Under the pieces are notes generated by a model, which had not been told where the DNA came from, made no database searches, and saw only the letters and a list, made by a program, of their open reading frames with translations. Positions 30,420 through 39,493 of a stretch of DNA of 64,000 nucleotides are shown here, piece by piece. Within the stretch, counting starts at the first letter, position 1, and every line of letters begins with the position of its first letter. A program made the translations under genes and the position numbers. The stretch is from JAPOUP01 sp965203605 (GTDB lineage Bacteria; Pseudomonadota; Alphaproteobacteria; Rhodobacterales; Rhodobacteraceae), in the NCBI GenBank assembly GCA_965203605.1, contig OZ241902.1:4836001-4900000 (forward strand), in the 5' to 3' direction.

Positions 30420-31868
30420 ATGCCAGCACACGAAGGAGATCACTTCATCGGGGGTGCTTGGGTTTCGGATGCCGAAAATGGTTGCGCCGAAAGCGTCAGC
30501 CCAAATGACGGCTCGATACTCGGCACCGCACCAAATGGTTCGGCAGATCTCGCCAGCCGCGCCGCGGTGACCGCTCGAGAGGCTTTTGAGACCTCAGGGT
30601 GGTCGCAGGATCCGAGGTTGAGAGCGAAAGTGCTGCTCGACTTCGCTGACGAGTTGGAAGCGCGGAAAGACTCAATCGCCCGACTTATGGCGCGGGAGAA
30701 CGGCAAGGTTCTCGACCAGGCGGTTCATGAACTGGCGGCAGGTTTTGGCGAGGCCCGCTACTATGCCGGTGTCGCGCGAAACGTATTCGGTCGGACCTAT
30801 GAGAGCGGCCCGGGTCGAATGAGCCTGATGACCCGCGAACCATCGGGAGTCGTCTCGATCATTGTGCCTTGGAATGCGCCCGTCACTCTACTGGTGCGTT
30901 CGCTGGCGCCCGCGCTCGCGGCAGGGTGTAGCGTCGTTGTCAAACCTGCTCCGCAGACGCCTCTGACCAATGCGGCTGTGATGGAGTGCTTTGCCGAAGT
31001 TTCGGATCTTCCCGACGGAATCGTCAATTCAGTCAATGAATTCGGGACCGAAGTTGGCACAGTCCTGTCGACTCATCCCGAAATCGACGTGATTTCCTTC
31101 ACTGGATCGTCACGGACCGGCAGAACCATCATGAGGAACGCTGCCGCAACGATCAAGCATGTGAGCCTCGAATTGGGTGGCAAGGCGCCTGCGTTGGTCT
31201 TTGAGGATGCGGATATTGACAGGGCCGTAGCGGAAATCAAGCGCGGTGCGCTGGCCCTGAATGGCCAGATGTGTACCTGCATCAGCCGGATTCTCGTGCA
31301 GGACAGCATCTATGCGAAGGTTCGGGCGCGCCTGGTTTCGGCCTTCGAGAGCACCAGGACGGGCTCCGCATTGGAACCGGGCGTTGAACTTGGCCCTCTT
31401 GTCGATGCCCCAAATCAGGCCCGCATCCTTGGACTCATCGATCAAGCCGCAAGCGAGGCAAATCTGATCCTCCGCGGAGATGCGGGGGGCGAACGGCTGG
31501 AGCATGGCTGTTTCGTCACCCCGAGCATCTTTGAGATCGATGATGTCGCGCATCCGCTTGTCCAGAAAGAACTCTTTGGCCCGATAGTGTCGCTCGAGTC
31601 GTTCAGCGACGAGGCAGATGCATTGGCGAAGGCGAATGCCACCAGGTATGGCCTTGCCTCGTCAATCTACACGAACGATCTGAATCTCAGCATGAGGATA
31701 TCCCGCAGGCTGAAATTCGGTACGGTCTGGTTAAACTGTCACAACCGACTTCTGGCTGAGGTCGAAACCGGAGGTTATCGCGAGAGCGGAATTGGGCGAC
31801 TGCACGGAATCGAGGCGATGAACGACTTCCTCGAAACCAAACACATATACCTTGAGTCCGATAGCTGA
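30420..31868 (+). CDS. NAD(P)-dependent aldehyde dehydrogenase
   Basis: 482 residues, usual length. IIVPWNAPVTLLVRSLAPALAAG is the cofactor-binding opening, SFTGSSRTGR the Rossmann turn, LELGGKAPALVFEDAD carries the general-base Glu, and NGQMCTCISRILVQ holds the catalytic Cys. KELFGPIVSLESF is the C-terminal family motif. It oxidises an aldehyde to the acid; the substrate is unknown. Its TGA overlaps the ATG of the iron alcohol dehydrogenase (TGATG), so the two formed one operon for alcohol-to-acid oxidation or aldehyde handling. It appears intact, but an IS derivative sits just upstream and its regulator and partner are broken. Confidence 0.85.
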   Translation: MPAHEGDHFIGGAWVSDAENGCAESVSPNDGSILGTAPNGSADLASRAAVTAREAFETSGWSQDPRLRAKVLLDFADELEARKDSIARLMARENGKVLDQAVHELAAGFGEARYYAGVARNVFGRTYESGPGRMSLMTREPSGVVSIIVPWNAPVTLLVRSLAPALAAGCSVVVKPAPQTPLTNAAVMECFAEVSDLPDGIVNSVNEFGTEVGTVLSTHPEIDVISFTGSSRTGRTIMRNAAATIKHVSLELGGKAPALVFEDADIDRAVAEIKRGALALNGQMCTCISRILVQDSIYAKVRARLVSAFESTRTGSALEPGVELGPLVDAPNQARILGLIDQAASEANLILRGDAGGERLEHGCFVTPSIFEIDDVAHPLVQKELFGPIVSLESFSDEADALAKANATRYGLASSIYTNDLNLSMRISRRLKFGTVWLNCHNRLLAEVETGGYRESGIGRLHGIEAMNDFLETKHIYLESDS

Positions 31869-32988
31869 TGGCGCTGATTCAGTATCTCTCCCGAGTCAAT
31901 TTCGACATCGGTGCGATATCCGTTCTGGGCGAGGAAATCTCCCGACTGGGCCTGAAGCGACCACTTCTGGTCACGGATGGCGGGATCGCCGCCGCAGGGA
32001 TTCTGGACCGGGCGCTTGATGCGGCAGCGCCTCTTGAACCGCTCGTCTATGACGGCACGACCGAGAATCCGACTGAGCGGTCCCTGTTGGATTGCCTGGA
32101 CATCTGGTGGGACAGAGGTTGCGACGGAGTCATCGCGCTCGGTGGCGGATCTCCGATTGACCTGGCCAAGGCTGTCGCACTCCTGTCCAGCCACGGCGGC
32201 CGCTTGGTGGACTATAATGTCAAGACCGGAGGATCCGATCGGATCGGCAGGGTTTCGCCGCAGATCGCCGTCCCGACCGCAGCCGGGACGGGGGCGGAGG
32301 TCGGTCGAGCATGCGTCATGTCGCTACTTGACGGAACGAAGTGCGTCGCCGTCAACCTGAATCTGGTCGCCGACGTCGTAATCTGTGATCCGGAACTCAC
32401 TCTTTTCTTTCGCTGCCGCGGCATCTGACCGCCGCTACCGGAATCGACGCGTTGAGCCACGGGATCGAAACCACGATGAGTCCCTGGATCAACCCGCCTG
32501 CCGAAGCCATCGCCCTTGACTGCGTCGCGCGTGCGGCCCGTTGGCTGCCCATCGCCGTCGAGGATGGATCAAACCTACAGGCCCGTTGGGAAATGATGAT
32601 GGCCGCCCTTGAAGGCGGCATGTGCCTGCAGAAAGCGCTTGGCGGTGCACACGCCATGGCGACCCCACTTGGCGAGTTGCATCTGCACCATGGTACATTG
32701 GTCGGGGTTCTACTGCCGCATATTCTCCGCTTCAACAAGGATCACGCGGTCAACTCCATCAAGCGGATCCGCCTGGCGGCGGCGATCCCGGATCGACAGG
32801 AAACCCATGACTGGATGCGCGAATTCGTTGCCGCCATCGGGCTGCCGCTGACGTTGGGAGAACTGGGCGTGGATCCCGATCTCCTCCCCGACATTGCCGG
32901 GAAGGCGTCCAGGGACCATCTAGGCGCAACCAACCCACGTCCGGCTGCAGCTGGGGATTACCTGACGCTCCTTAAGGCAGCGATGTAG
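31868..32988 (+). pseudogene. Iron-containing alcohol dehydrogenase, frameshifted
   Basis: The first frame (31868-32428) has the family N-terminal part: RPLLVTDGGIAAAGILDRAL, CDGVIALGGGSPIDLAKAVALL (NAD site) and PTAAGTGAEVGRACV. Near 32400 an apparent 4-nt insertion in CTTTTCTTTC throws the frame out. The second frame resumes with HLTAATGIDALSHGIE, AHAMATPLGELHLHHGTLVGVLLPHILRFN (metal-binding His residues) and runs to 32988. Both halves are otherwise well conserved, so the break is recent or an assembly error. The N-terminal half alone would lack the metal site. Confidence 0.8.
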
Positions 32989-33340
32989 ACCCTGCGGCGG
33001 GGGAACTACGAGCAATCCGCCGAAGGGTGTCCGGTGCGCTTTTCGAGATGCGCCCGATCCAGGGCGACGGTCTGCGCCGCGTTCGCGATCGAGTCTTCTG
33101 GCAGGCCCGTCATCGCGGCGATCAACAGTACGTTTCCCGGATTTTCCCACATGGGTGGCGGCGATGGAAAGCGGTTCCTCCGATTTGGGTTGCCTGATGA
33201 CGTCGGTCCTTTTCGACAGAGACTGTGCAGCACCGTTCTGCGGAGGCGGATTCTGGTCCAGTTCGTCCATCCCAGTGTACGGTGAAAGGCAATCACCTTG
33301 CCGAAGCCACGTGTGAGATTGACATTTCCTCCATCTTGAC
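32989..33340. other. Unassigned stretch before IS5 copy 2
   Basis: A minus-strand frame (33006-33356) ends NVLLIAAMTGLPEDSIANAAQTVALDRAHLEKRTG, which looks protein-like, but its upstream part runs into the IS and has no start of its own. It may be the 3' end of a gene cut by the IS. Nothing else is visible. Confidence 0.25.
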
Positions 33341-33343
33341 TTA

Positions 33344-34362
33344 GAGTTTGACTCATAAGTCATTGTTTTAATTATATCATTCAGTTTCAGGTACTTGCGT
33401 CCCTCGCCAGCCGCCGGAACAGGAACCGGCAGGCGGCCAGCTGCGCCCACGCCACGGAGCTCGCCAGGCTCCGCCCGCAGTCCTTCGCCAGGCGGCGGCA
33501 GCGCGACATCCAGGCGAAGGCGCCATCCACGACCCAGCGGCGGTACAGCACCGTGAAGCCCTGGTTCCCCTGGGTCTTTCCACGATCCCCGGCACCTCGG
33601 GGACACCCGGCTCCGCGAGCCTGCCGCGCGGTCCCGCGCCGCTGCAGCCGCTGTCGGCCCACAGTTCCGTCACCTTCGGCGCCTTCCCGAGCATCGCCAG
33701 GATGACGTCCGGAGCGCCGTCCCGGTCCCGGACGTCGGCCGTGTGGGCCTGGACCACGATCGGGGTCCCCTCCACGTCCACGGCGATGTGCCCAGTGTCG
33801 AGGCGAACACCACCTGGCATCTGGTGTCCCCTCCACGTCCACGGCGATGTGCCGCTTCCGGCCCCTGGTTCTCTTTCCGGCGTGGTGTCCCGACGGCCCC
33901 GCCGTCTCCGTCGTCCTCACCGACTGGCTGCCGGTCCCGGCGGCGGTCGGCTCCGGGCCACGCCCCGCCCGGTCGCGGGCCAGTCCGCGCAGCGCATCCA
34001 TCATGCGCTCCATGACGCCGCTGCCGCGCCAGGCGTGGAAGCAACCCTGGACCGTGGCAAACGGGGCGGAACACCTGGGAACCGCCCGCCACTGGCAGCC
34101 CGTCGCCGGCATGTACTGGATCGCGTCGAGGACCTCGCGGAGATCCGTGGACCTGGGGCGGCCCAGCCCCGGCGGCGGCGGGAGAAGCGGCTTGATCAGG
34201 GCCCACTCCCCGTCCGTCAGGTCACTTTCATATCGCTCGGAAATGCGCTTATACTTCTCCCGGGTGGTCTCGCTCCAGGCCATGGTAGCCTCCCTGTCTG
34301 GTTGCAGACTGACACGGAGATACCACATCTGGCGGAGACCATCCACATTTTCGGTCAACCTC
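33344..34362 (-). mobile_element. IS5-type element, copy 2 (1019 bp)
   Basis: Same ends as copy 1, flanked by TTA on both sides (33341-33343 and 34363-34365). The different target duplication shows that it inserted on its own. Confidence 0.85.
33387..34283 (-). pseudogene. IS5-type transposase with the same lesion (copy 2)
   Basis: Same gene as 27243-28139, with only a few changes (LDAIQ for LHAIQ, SRCRRL for SRRRRL). The duplication at the catalytic middle is identical (about 33773-33850), so the frame is broken at the same places. It must have moved by enzyme supplied in trans, or the two frames are joined by an unusual route. Confidence 0.75.
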
Positions 34363-34382
34363 TTAGTCAGGACTTAGTCAAG

Positions 34383-34625
34383 ATGGAGGCTGAGTTGCGG
34401 GCGTCGGTTCATGAAGCAAAGACAAATCTCTCCAAGCTATTGGCAAAGGTAAACATCGGGGAACGTGTGGTCATTACACGTTATGGCATTCCCGCGGCCG
34501 AACTGGTTCCGGTGCGCGGTGCATCGGTAAACCTCGGCAGCTTGAGGAATGTCGTCTCGCCTCCACCTGATGAGTTCTTTGAGCCTTTGGACGAAGATGG
34601 ACTGCGGATCTGGGAAGGGGAATGA
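34383..34625 (+). CDS. Phd/YefM-type antitoxin
   Basis: 80 residues: MEAELRASVHEAKTNLSKLLAKVNIGERVVITRYGIPAAELVPV is the DNA-binding N-terminal domain of prevent-host-death antitoxins. The C-terminal tail (PPPDEFFEPLDEDGLRIWEGE) is acidic and would bind the toxin. Its stop overlaps the PIN toxin start (ATGA at 34622). The IS5 copy 2 ends 20 nt before the start codon, so the native promoter is probably displaced and expression may now come from the IS. Confidence 0.85.
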   Translation: MEAELRASVHEAKTNLSKLLAKVNIGERVVITRYGIPAAELVPVRGASVNLGSLRNVVSPPPDEFFEPLDEDGLRIWEGE

Positions 34626-35014
34626 CATCATACCTTCTGGACACGAACGCCTTCGCAATGGCGATGATCCATGACCCCCGACTACCGGAAATGGCCCATG
34701 CCCGAATGCGCGAAGCTGACCGTCTGGCAGTTTCAGCCATTTCATTCTACGAGATCGGTCAGAAGGTCAGGTTGGGAAAGTGGCCTGAGATGGCCGCCCA
34801 CATCGAGAACCTCGAAAGACGTGCAGGCTCCGATGGTTATGATCTGATTCCGGTAACGGCAAAATCGTGTCTGGAGGCACCTATGCTTGACTGGGACCAC
34901 CGTGATCCATTTGATCGAGTGGTTGCAGCAGTCGCTCTGTCAGAAACCCTTCCAGTGATCTCCTCCGACCAAGCCTTCGATGGAATCGGCATCGAGAGAC
35001 ACTGGGCCACCTAA
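34622..35014 (+). CDS. PIN-domain (VapC-type) toxin
   Basis: 130 residues. SYLLDTNAFAMAM has the first catalytic Asp, VSAISFYEIGQKVRLGKW the Glu, and MLDWDHRDPFDRVVAAVAL the C-terminal Asp cluster. LPVISSDQAFDGIG is the last strand. It is a metal-dependent RNase restrained by the antitoxin just upstream, and the pair is complete. After it, 35015-35233 holds no gene I can support. Confidence 0.87.
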   Translation: MTSYLLDTNAFAMAMIHDPRLPEMAHARMREADRLAVSAISFYEIGQKVRLGKWPEMAAHIENLERRAGSDGYDLIPVTAKSCLEAPMLDWDHRDPFDRVVAAVALSETLPVISSDQAFDGIGIERHWAT

Positions 35015-35233
35015 AAGACATCGACAATACACAGACCCCATTTCTGATGATTGCGTGGAAATCGATGCTGAATCGGACTTGGTTGCCATCATGATCGGTC
35101 AATCTCATTGCCGCCACGGACAGGACGTCCCTCGGCCGCCGTCGTCCACCGCCGATTTGGCACCCTCCTCCCTGGGACCGCCCGCTGTCGCCGACAACGA
35201 GGCCACGCCGGTCGCGGCAGCGGACTCAGTATA

Positions 35234-35860
35234 TCAGTCCGCGTCGCTGGGGGCGTCACGGACCTGATAGTCCTGGCTTCCAATCCTTGGTTCGGTCCCT
35301 TCTCGCAAGCGCCGCATATTGGCCGAGTGCTTCACGAAGACCAGCACAGCCATCAGGCCGACAATGGCGGCGAGGCGCCAATTGTCAAAAACGACAGCGA
35401 AGAACGGCGCCAGCACCGCTGCTGAAAGCGCCGAGAGCGAGCTGATGCGTGAAACCCCTGCGACTGCCAGCCAGGTCATGCAGGCCAAAGCCCCAACGAA
35501 AAAGCTCAGCGCCAGCAGCGTCCCCAGAAACGTTGCCACACCCTTTCCCCCCCTGAAACCGAGATACACCGGGAACAGATGCCCCAACATTGCGAACAGC
35601 CCAGCCAGGCCCGCCGCACTTTCTCCCGCGAACCAACGGGCGGCAATCACTGCGGCCGCGCCTTTGCCCGCGTCACCCACAAGTGTCAGTAGCGCCGCCC
35701 ATCTGTTGCCGGTGCGAAGTACATTCGTAGCACCAATGTTGCCCGACCCGACTGTCCTTAGGTCTCCCAGGCTGAACATCCGCGCCATCACGATACCGAA
35801 TGGCACCGAACCAAGCAGATAGGCCAGAATCGCGCTCGCGATCATATGTGTCGGTTCCAT
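35234..35860 (-). CDS. plsY: Glycerol-3-phosphate acyltransferase PlsY
   Basis: 208 residues with about five membrane helices. AYLLGSVPFGIVMARMFSLGDLRTVGSGNIGATNVLRTG is the first conserved motif, PVYLGFRGGKGVATFLG the second, and LVFVKHSANMRRLREGTE the third. It transfers the acyl group from acyl-phosphate to glycerol-3-phosphate in the inner membrane, the first step of phospholipid synthesis. Start chosen at 35860 (MEPTHMIAS). It follows the pyrC-like gene on the same strand after 114 nt, as often seen in Rhodobacterales. Confidence 0.92.
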   Translation of the reverse strand: MEPTHMIASAILAYLLGSVPFGIVMARMFSLGDLRTVGSGNIGATNVLRTGNRWAALLTLVGDAGKGAAAVIAARWFAGESAAGLAGLFAMLGHLFPVYLGFRGGKGVATFLGTLLALSFFVGALACMTWLAVAGVSRISSLSALSAAVLAPFFAVVFDNWRLAAIVGLMAVLVFVKHSANMRRLREGTEPRIGSQDYQVRDAPSDAD

Positions 35861-35974
35861 ACCCAACCCTCCCTGACTATGCATATCCGGCCAGTCGGCC
35901 AGCACAGTTGCTCCAACCGTTGAGAGAACCGCTCTTCAGACCTTCGCCACCCTCGCTCAATGCCTCGAGGCGCG

Positions 35975-37252
35975 TCAGGCCCTCGAATAGACTTCCCTGC
36001 CGCCAACCCAGGTCCTTAGAACACGGCCTTGCATACGCGCACCGTCAAAAGGCGTGTTTCCGGACTTGGACTTAAGTGTCGAGCGATCGAGTATGTAAGG
36101 CGCATCGGGGTCGAACAGAACCAGGTCCGCCGGAGCTCCTGCTACAAGGCGGCCCGAAGACAGTCCAAGTCGACGTGCCGGATTCAGTGCCAGCGCGGCG
36201 AACAGCCGAGGCAGATCCATCTCACCCCCGTGATAGAGGCGAAGCGCTGCTGGAAGCAGGGTCTCGAGTCCAACCGCTCCGCTCGCCGCCACTTCAAACG
36301 GGCGTCGTTTCGACTCCTCATCCTGCGGTGTATGCATTGAGCAGATGATATCGACCAGCCCTCCTGAGACGGCTTGGACCATCGCGCATCGATCCTCCTC
36401 AGACCTTAGTGGTGGCTTGATCTTGAAAAACGTTCGGTAGTCGCCGACATCCAGTTCATTCAGCGTCAGGTGGTGAATGTTGACCCCAGCACTTACGTCC
36501 AGACCTGCTGACTTCGCCCGTTCCAGGGCAGGTAGGGCTGCCGCGGTCGACAGGTTGTCGGCATGGTACCGGGAACCGGTCATCTCAACCAGCGCAAGGT
36601 CGCGTTCCAGGCCAAGGCGTTCCGCAATGGGCGAAACCGCTGGAAGCCCCCGAAGCGAGGCGAACTTTCCCGACGTGGCCGCCGCGCCCAGACTGAGGCC
36701 GGGCTCCTGTGGATGCGCGACCACCAAGGCGTCCAGCGAGTTGGCATAGGAAAGGCACCGCGAAAACACTTTCGTGTCGGTGACCACCGAATCACAGTCA
36801 GTGAACGCCACCGCTCCCGCATCCTTCAGAAACCCGACTTCCACCATTTCCCGCCCGAGGCGCCCCTTTGTCAGAGCGGCCATTGGTCGAACGTTCACGG
36901 GCGCGTCCCGACCAGCTCGCCGTGCGACGAATTCCAGCTGTTCCGGGGTGTCGATCGCGGGTGTCGTATCAGGGCGGGTGATCATCGTTGTCACACCACC
37001 TGCGGCGGCCGCCCGTCCTGCGGTACGAAAGCTCTCCTTATGCCGCTCGCCAGGCTCGCAGACCTTTACACCCAGATCCACAATTCCGGGCGCAAGCACC
37101 TTTCCGCCACAATCGACGACTTCCCCTGCGACAACACCCTCACCATCCTTCAGGACTTTCCTGATTGTCCCATTCGCGATTTCCACCGATCCTGACGTGA
37201 TGGATCCACCCTCGGGGTCGACGAGCCGAGCGTTTGACAGCAGGAGTGTCAA
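35975..37252 (-). CDS. Dihydroorotase-like protein lacking the metal His pair
   Basis: 425 residues, amidohydrolase fold: N-terminal LLLSNARLVDPEGG, then LAPGIVDLGVKVCEPGERHKESF where active dihydroorotases have D-x-H-x-H-x-R-x-PG. Both histidines are replaced (Gly, Lys). TTMITRPDTTPAID replaces the T-N-T-x-P motif. NIHHLTLNELDVG and CSMHTPQDEESK remain. This matches the non-catalytic PyrC'/PyrX type, which in some bacteria forms a complex with PyrB. Another dihydroorotase should exist elsewhere in the genome. Start is a TTG at 37252 with GGGAG upstream; the gene lies 130 nt after pyrB. Confidence 0.8.
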   Translation of the reverse strand: MTLLLSNARLVDPEGGSITSGSVEIANGTIRKVLKDGEGVVAGEVVDCGGKVLAPGIVDLGVKVCEPGERHKESFRTAGRAAAAGGVTTMITRPDTTPAIDTPEQLEFVARRAGRDAPVNVRPMAALTKGRLGREMVEVGFLKDAGAVAFTDCDSVVTDTKVFSRCLSYANSLDALVVAHPQEPGLSLGAAATSGKFASLRGLPAVSPIAERLGLERDLALVEMTGSRYHADNLSTAAALPALERAKSAGLDVSAGVNIHHLTLNELDVGDYRTFFKIKPPLRSEEDRCAMVQAVSGGLVDIICSMHTPQDEESKRRPFEVAASGAVGLETLLPAALRLYHGGEMDLPRLFAALALNPARRLGLSSGRLVAGAPADLVLFDPDAPYILDRSTLKSKSGNTPFDGARMQGRVLRTWVGGREVYSRA

Positions 37253-37382
37253 CGATCGGTCTCCCGCGCGGATGCGCGACGTAGAAACAATTCCAGCTGC
37301 CTCCGGTAGGTTTCACAGCGGACGGCGGGAGCGGCTTGCTCATGCGAGACACGACAGTCGTTACCGGGAGTTCGTATCTGAA

Positions 37383-38333
37383 TCATGCCGTAACCTCTGC
37401 GTAACGCGTCTTCAGGTTGCGGGCCAACAGGTCCATGGCCGCCATTCGCACCGCAACTCCCATCTCCACCTGTTCCTGAATCACGGATCTGTTGATGTCA
37501 TCTGCGATGGTGCCATCAATCTCGACACCCCGGTTCATCGGGCCTGGATGCATCACGATCGCGTCGGGGCTGGCAAATTCAAGCTTTTCCGCGTCAAGCC
37601 CGAACCTATGGAAATACTCCCGCTCAGAGGGAATGAAGCCCCCATCCATACGCTCCTTCTGCAGCCGCAGCATCATGACCACATCAGCGCCACGCAAGCC
37701 CTCCTGCACATCATCGTGAATCTCCACGCCCCAGTCCGCGAAACCTGCCGGGATAAGTGTAGGCGGACCAACCAGACGGATGCGGCTTCCCATCTTGCCG
37801 AGAAGCAGGATGTTTGACCGTGCCACGCGCGAATGTGCGATATCGCCGCATATGGCGATTTTCAGCCTATTGAGGCGACCTCTGGCCCGCCGGATAGTCA
37901 ATGCGTCAAGCAATGCCTGCGTAGGATGCTCATGCCGTCCGTCACCTGCATTCAGAACGGCACAGTTTACCTTTTCCGAAAGTAGGTTCACCGCGCCGGA
38001 ATGCGGATGGCGCACCACCAATAGGTCCGGATGCATTGCATTCAGCGTCATCGCCGTATCGATCAGGGTTTCGCCCTTCTTCAGGCTCGTGGTCTCCATC
38101 GACATGTTCATCACGTCCGCGCCCAGCCGTTTACCTGCGATCTCGAAGCTCGCCTGGGTACGGGTCGAGTTCTCGAAGAACATGTTGATCTGCGTCAGTC
38201 CAGACAGCGCGTCCGAGTGTTTTTCCTGACGCCGGCTGAGGTCAACGTAGCTGTCGGCAAGATCGAGTAACGCAACGATGTCCTGTGGTTCCAGGTGCTC
38301 GATGCCCAACAGATGGGTATGGCCAAAGCCCAT
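37383..38333 (-). CDS. pyrB: Aspartate carbamoyltransferase catalytic chain
   Basis: 316 residues. The carbamoyl-phosphate site is INMFFENSTRTQASFEIAGK, followed by SLKKGETLIDTAMTLNAM, HPHSGAVNLL, NAGDGRHEHPTQALLDALTI and VMHPGPMNRGVEID, all in family order. It condenses carbamoyl phosphate with aspartate in pyrimidine synthesis. I prefer the start at 38333 (MGFGHTHLLGIEHLEP), which fits the family. An ATG at 38426 would add 31 residues and overlap the stop of the preceding gene (TAATG), so translational coupling to the sugar operon is possible. Confidence 0.92.
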   Translation of the reverse strand: MGFGHTHLLGIEHLEPQDIVALLDLADSYVDLSRRQEKHSDALSGLTQINMFFENSTRTQASFEIAGKRLGADVMNMSMETTSLKKGETLIDTAMTLNAMHPDLLVVRHPHSGAVNLLSEKVNCAVLNAGDGRHEHPTQALLDALTIRRARGRLNRLKIAICGDIAHSRVARSNILLLGKMGSRIRLVGPPTLIPAGFADWGVEIHDDVQEGLRGADVVMMLRLQKERMDGGFIPSEREYFHRFGLDAEKLEFASPDAIVMHPGPMNRGVEIDGTIADDINRSVIQEQVEMGVAVRMAAMDLLARNLKTRYAEVTA

Positions 38334-38425
38334 GCGCCTCAATCCCTGTTTTCCAACCATCTTTGGCCAGACCCGCTCAGGCCAGACGGAACGATCGCCA
38401 GCGCCGACCACTGGCTGGACAGTCA

Positions 38426-39493
38426 TTAAGACCGGATCGCACTGCGTGCACCGATCATCTCGGCAACCTGTCGAGCGTCACCCACCCCTGCAAGAGAACC
38501 GACTTTCCCGGGTTCGGCACGTGAAAGTCGTCGCTCCGGTCGGCCCGCCACCAACGCCTCAAGATCATCGACCAACATTTCGCCGATCAACCTCCTGCCA
38601 CCCTCGACTGCCGCAGCACGATGGGGCGAAAGGATGACATTCGGCAGTTCACGGAGAGGATCATCAACGGCAAGCGGTTCCTCGGGGAAGACGTCAATGG
38701 CTGCCGTGATCCGGCCGCTGCGGAGTTCGGCCATGAGTGCGGCCCAATCCACGAGATGTGACCGGCTTATCAGGATCAGGAGGGCGTTGTCCCCAAGCCT
38801 GGCGAGGTGCGAAGCATCGAGCAGGCCTGGATTCTCACGGGTGGGAACAGCGGCGACGACGATGCAACGCGACCAATCCAGGAGTTCGTCCATTTTGACA
38901 AGCCTCACGCCATGGTCGGCGGCGACGTCTTCGCGCAACCATGGGTCGTGGGCGCGTATATCACATCCAAATGGCGCAAGAAGTCGCGTGACTTCCCGGG
39001 CTATCTGGCCAAAACCGATGAAGCCCACGCTTGTGCCGTGGAGCGTGAAGTCACGGCCCGCGAAGTCCTCGAGCCAAGCCTCCCGGCCCGCCCGGAAGGC
39101 CTCATGTTCGCGGGAGAGGCCGCGGGCGCCTGCCAGCATCATCGCCAGACACATCTCAGCCACGCTTTTGCGGAATCCAGGCGACGAGGAGAGCACCTCG
39201 ACGCCGCGCTCGAAACAGGCGGGGTAGTCAATTGTTCCCGGGAAACCACCGGAGACCTCGACAATGGCGCGAAGCCCCGGCGCATTCCAGAGCAGTGTCC
39301 GATCGACTTTCGGTGTGGCCGCGACGAGCGCGGTCGCTCGCGGAATTGCCTCGGCAAGGAGTTCCCCCGGTATCGGCTCGTCCCTACCCCAAACCACGTC
39401 GAAACCTCCCTCAAGACGAGCGAGGTCGGCGGGCGAGAACAGCTCGTTCATTCGCCGCCAGTCAGGATCAAGAATGACTGTCGGTTTCTTCAT
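38426..39493 (-). CDS. D-isomer-specific 2-hydroxyacid dehydrogenase
   Basis: 355 residues. The NAD-binding Rossmann fold is GTSVGFIGFGQIAREVTRLL, and AIDVFPEEPLAVDDPLRELPNVILSPHRAAAV carries the catalytic Glu and His. The N-terminal catalytic part (VDRTLLWNAPGLRAIVEVSGGFPG) has the usual substrate loop. It reduces or oxidises a 2-keto/2-hydroxy acid; the substrate is not evident. Its ATG overlaps the stop of the ATPase gene (ATGA), making it the last gene of the sugar uptake operon and suggesting that it acts on a product of the imported sugar. Confidence 0.85.
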   Translation of the reverse strand: MKKPTVILDPDWRRMNELFSPADLARLEGGFDVVWGRDEPIPGELLAEAIPRATALVAATPKVDRTLLWNAPGLRAIVEVSGGFPGTIDYPACFERGVEVLSSSPGFRKSVAEMCLAMMLAGARGLSREHEAFRAGREAWLEDFAGRDFTLHGTSVGFIGFGQIAREVTRLLAPFGCDIRAHDPWLREDVAADHGVRLVKMDELLDWSRCIVVAAVPTRENPGLLDASHLARLGDNALLILISRSHLVDWAALMAELRSGRITAAIDVFPEEPLAVDDPLRELPNVILSPHRAAAVEGGRRLIGEMLVDDLEALVAGRPERRLSRAEPGKVGSLAGVGDARQVAEMIGARSAIRS

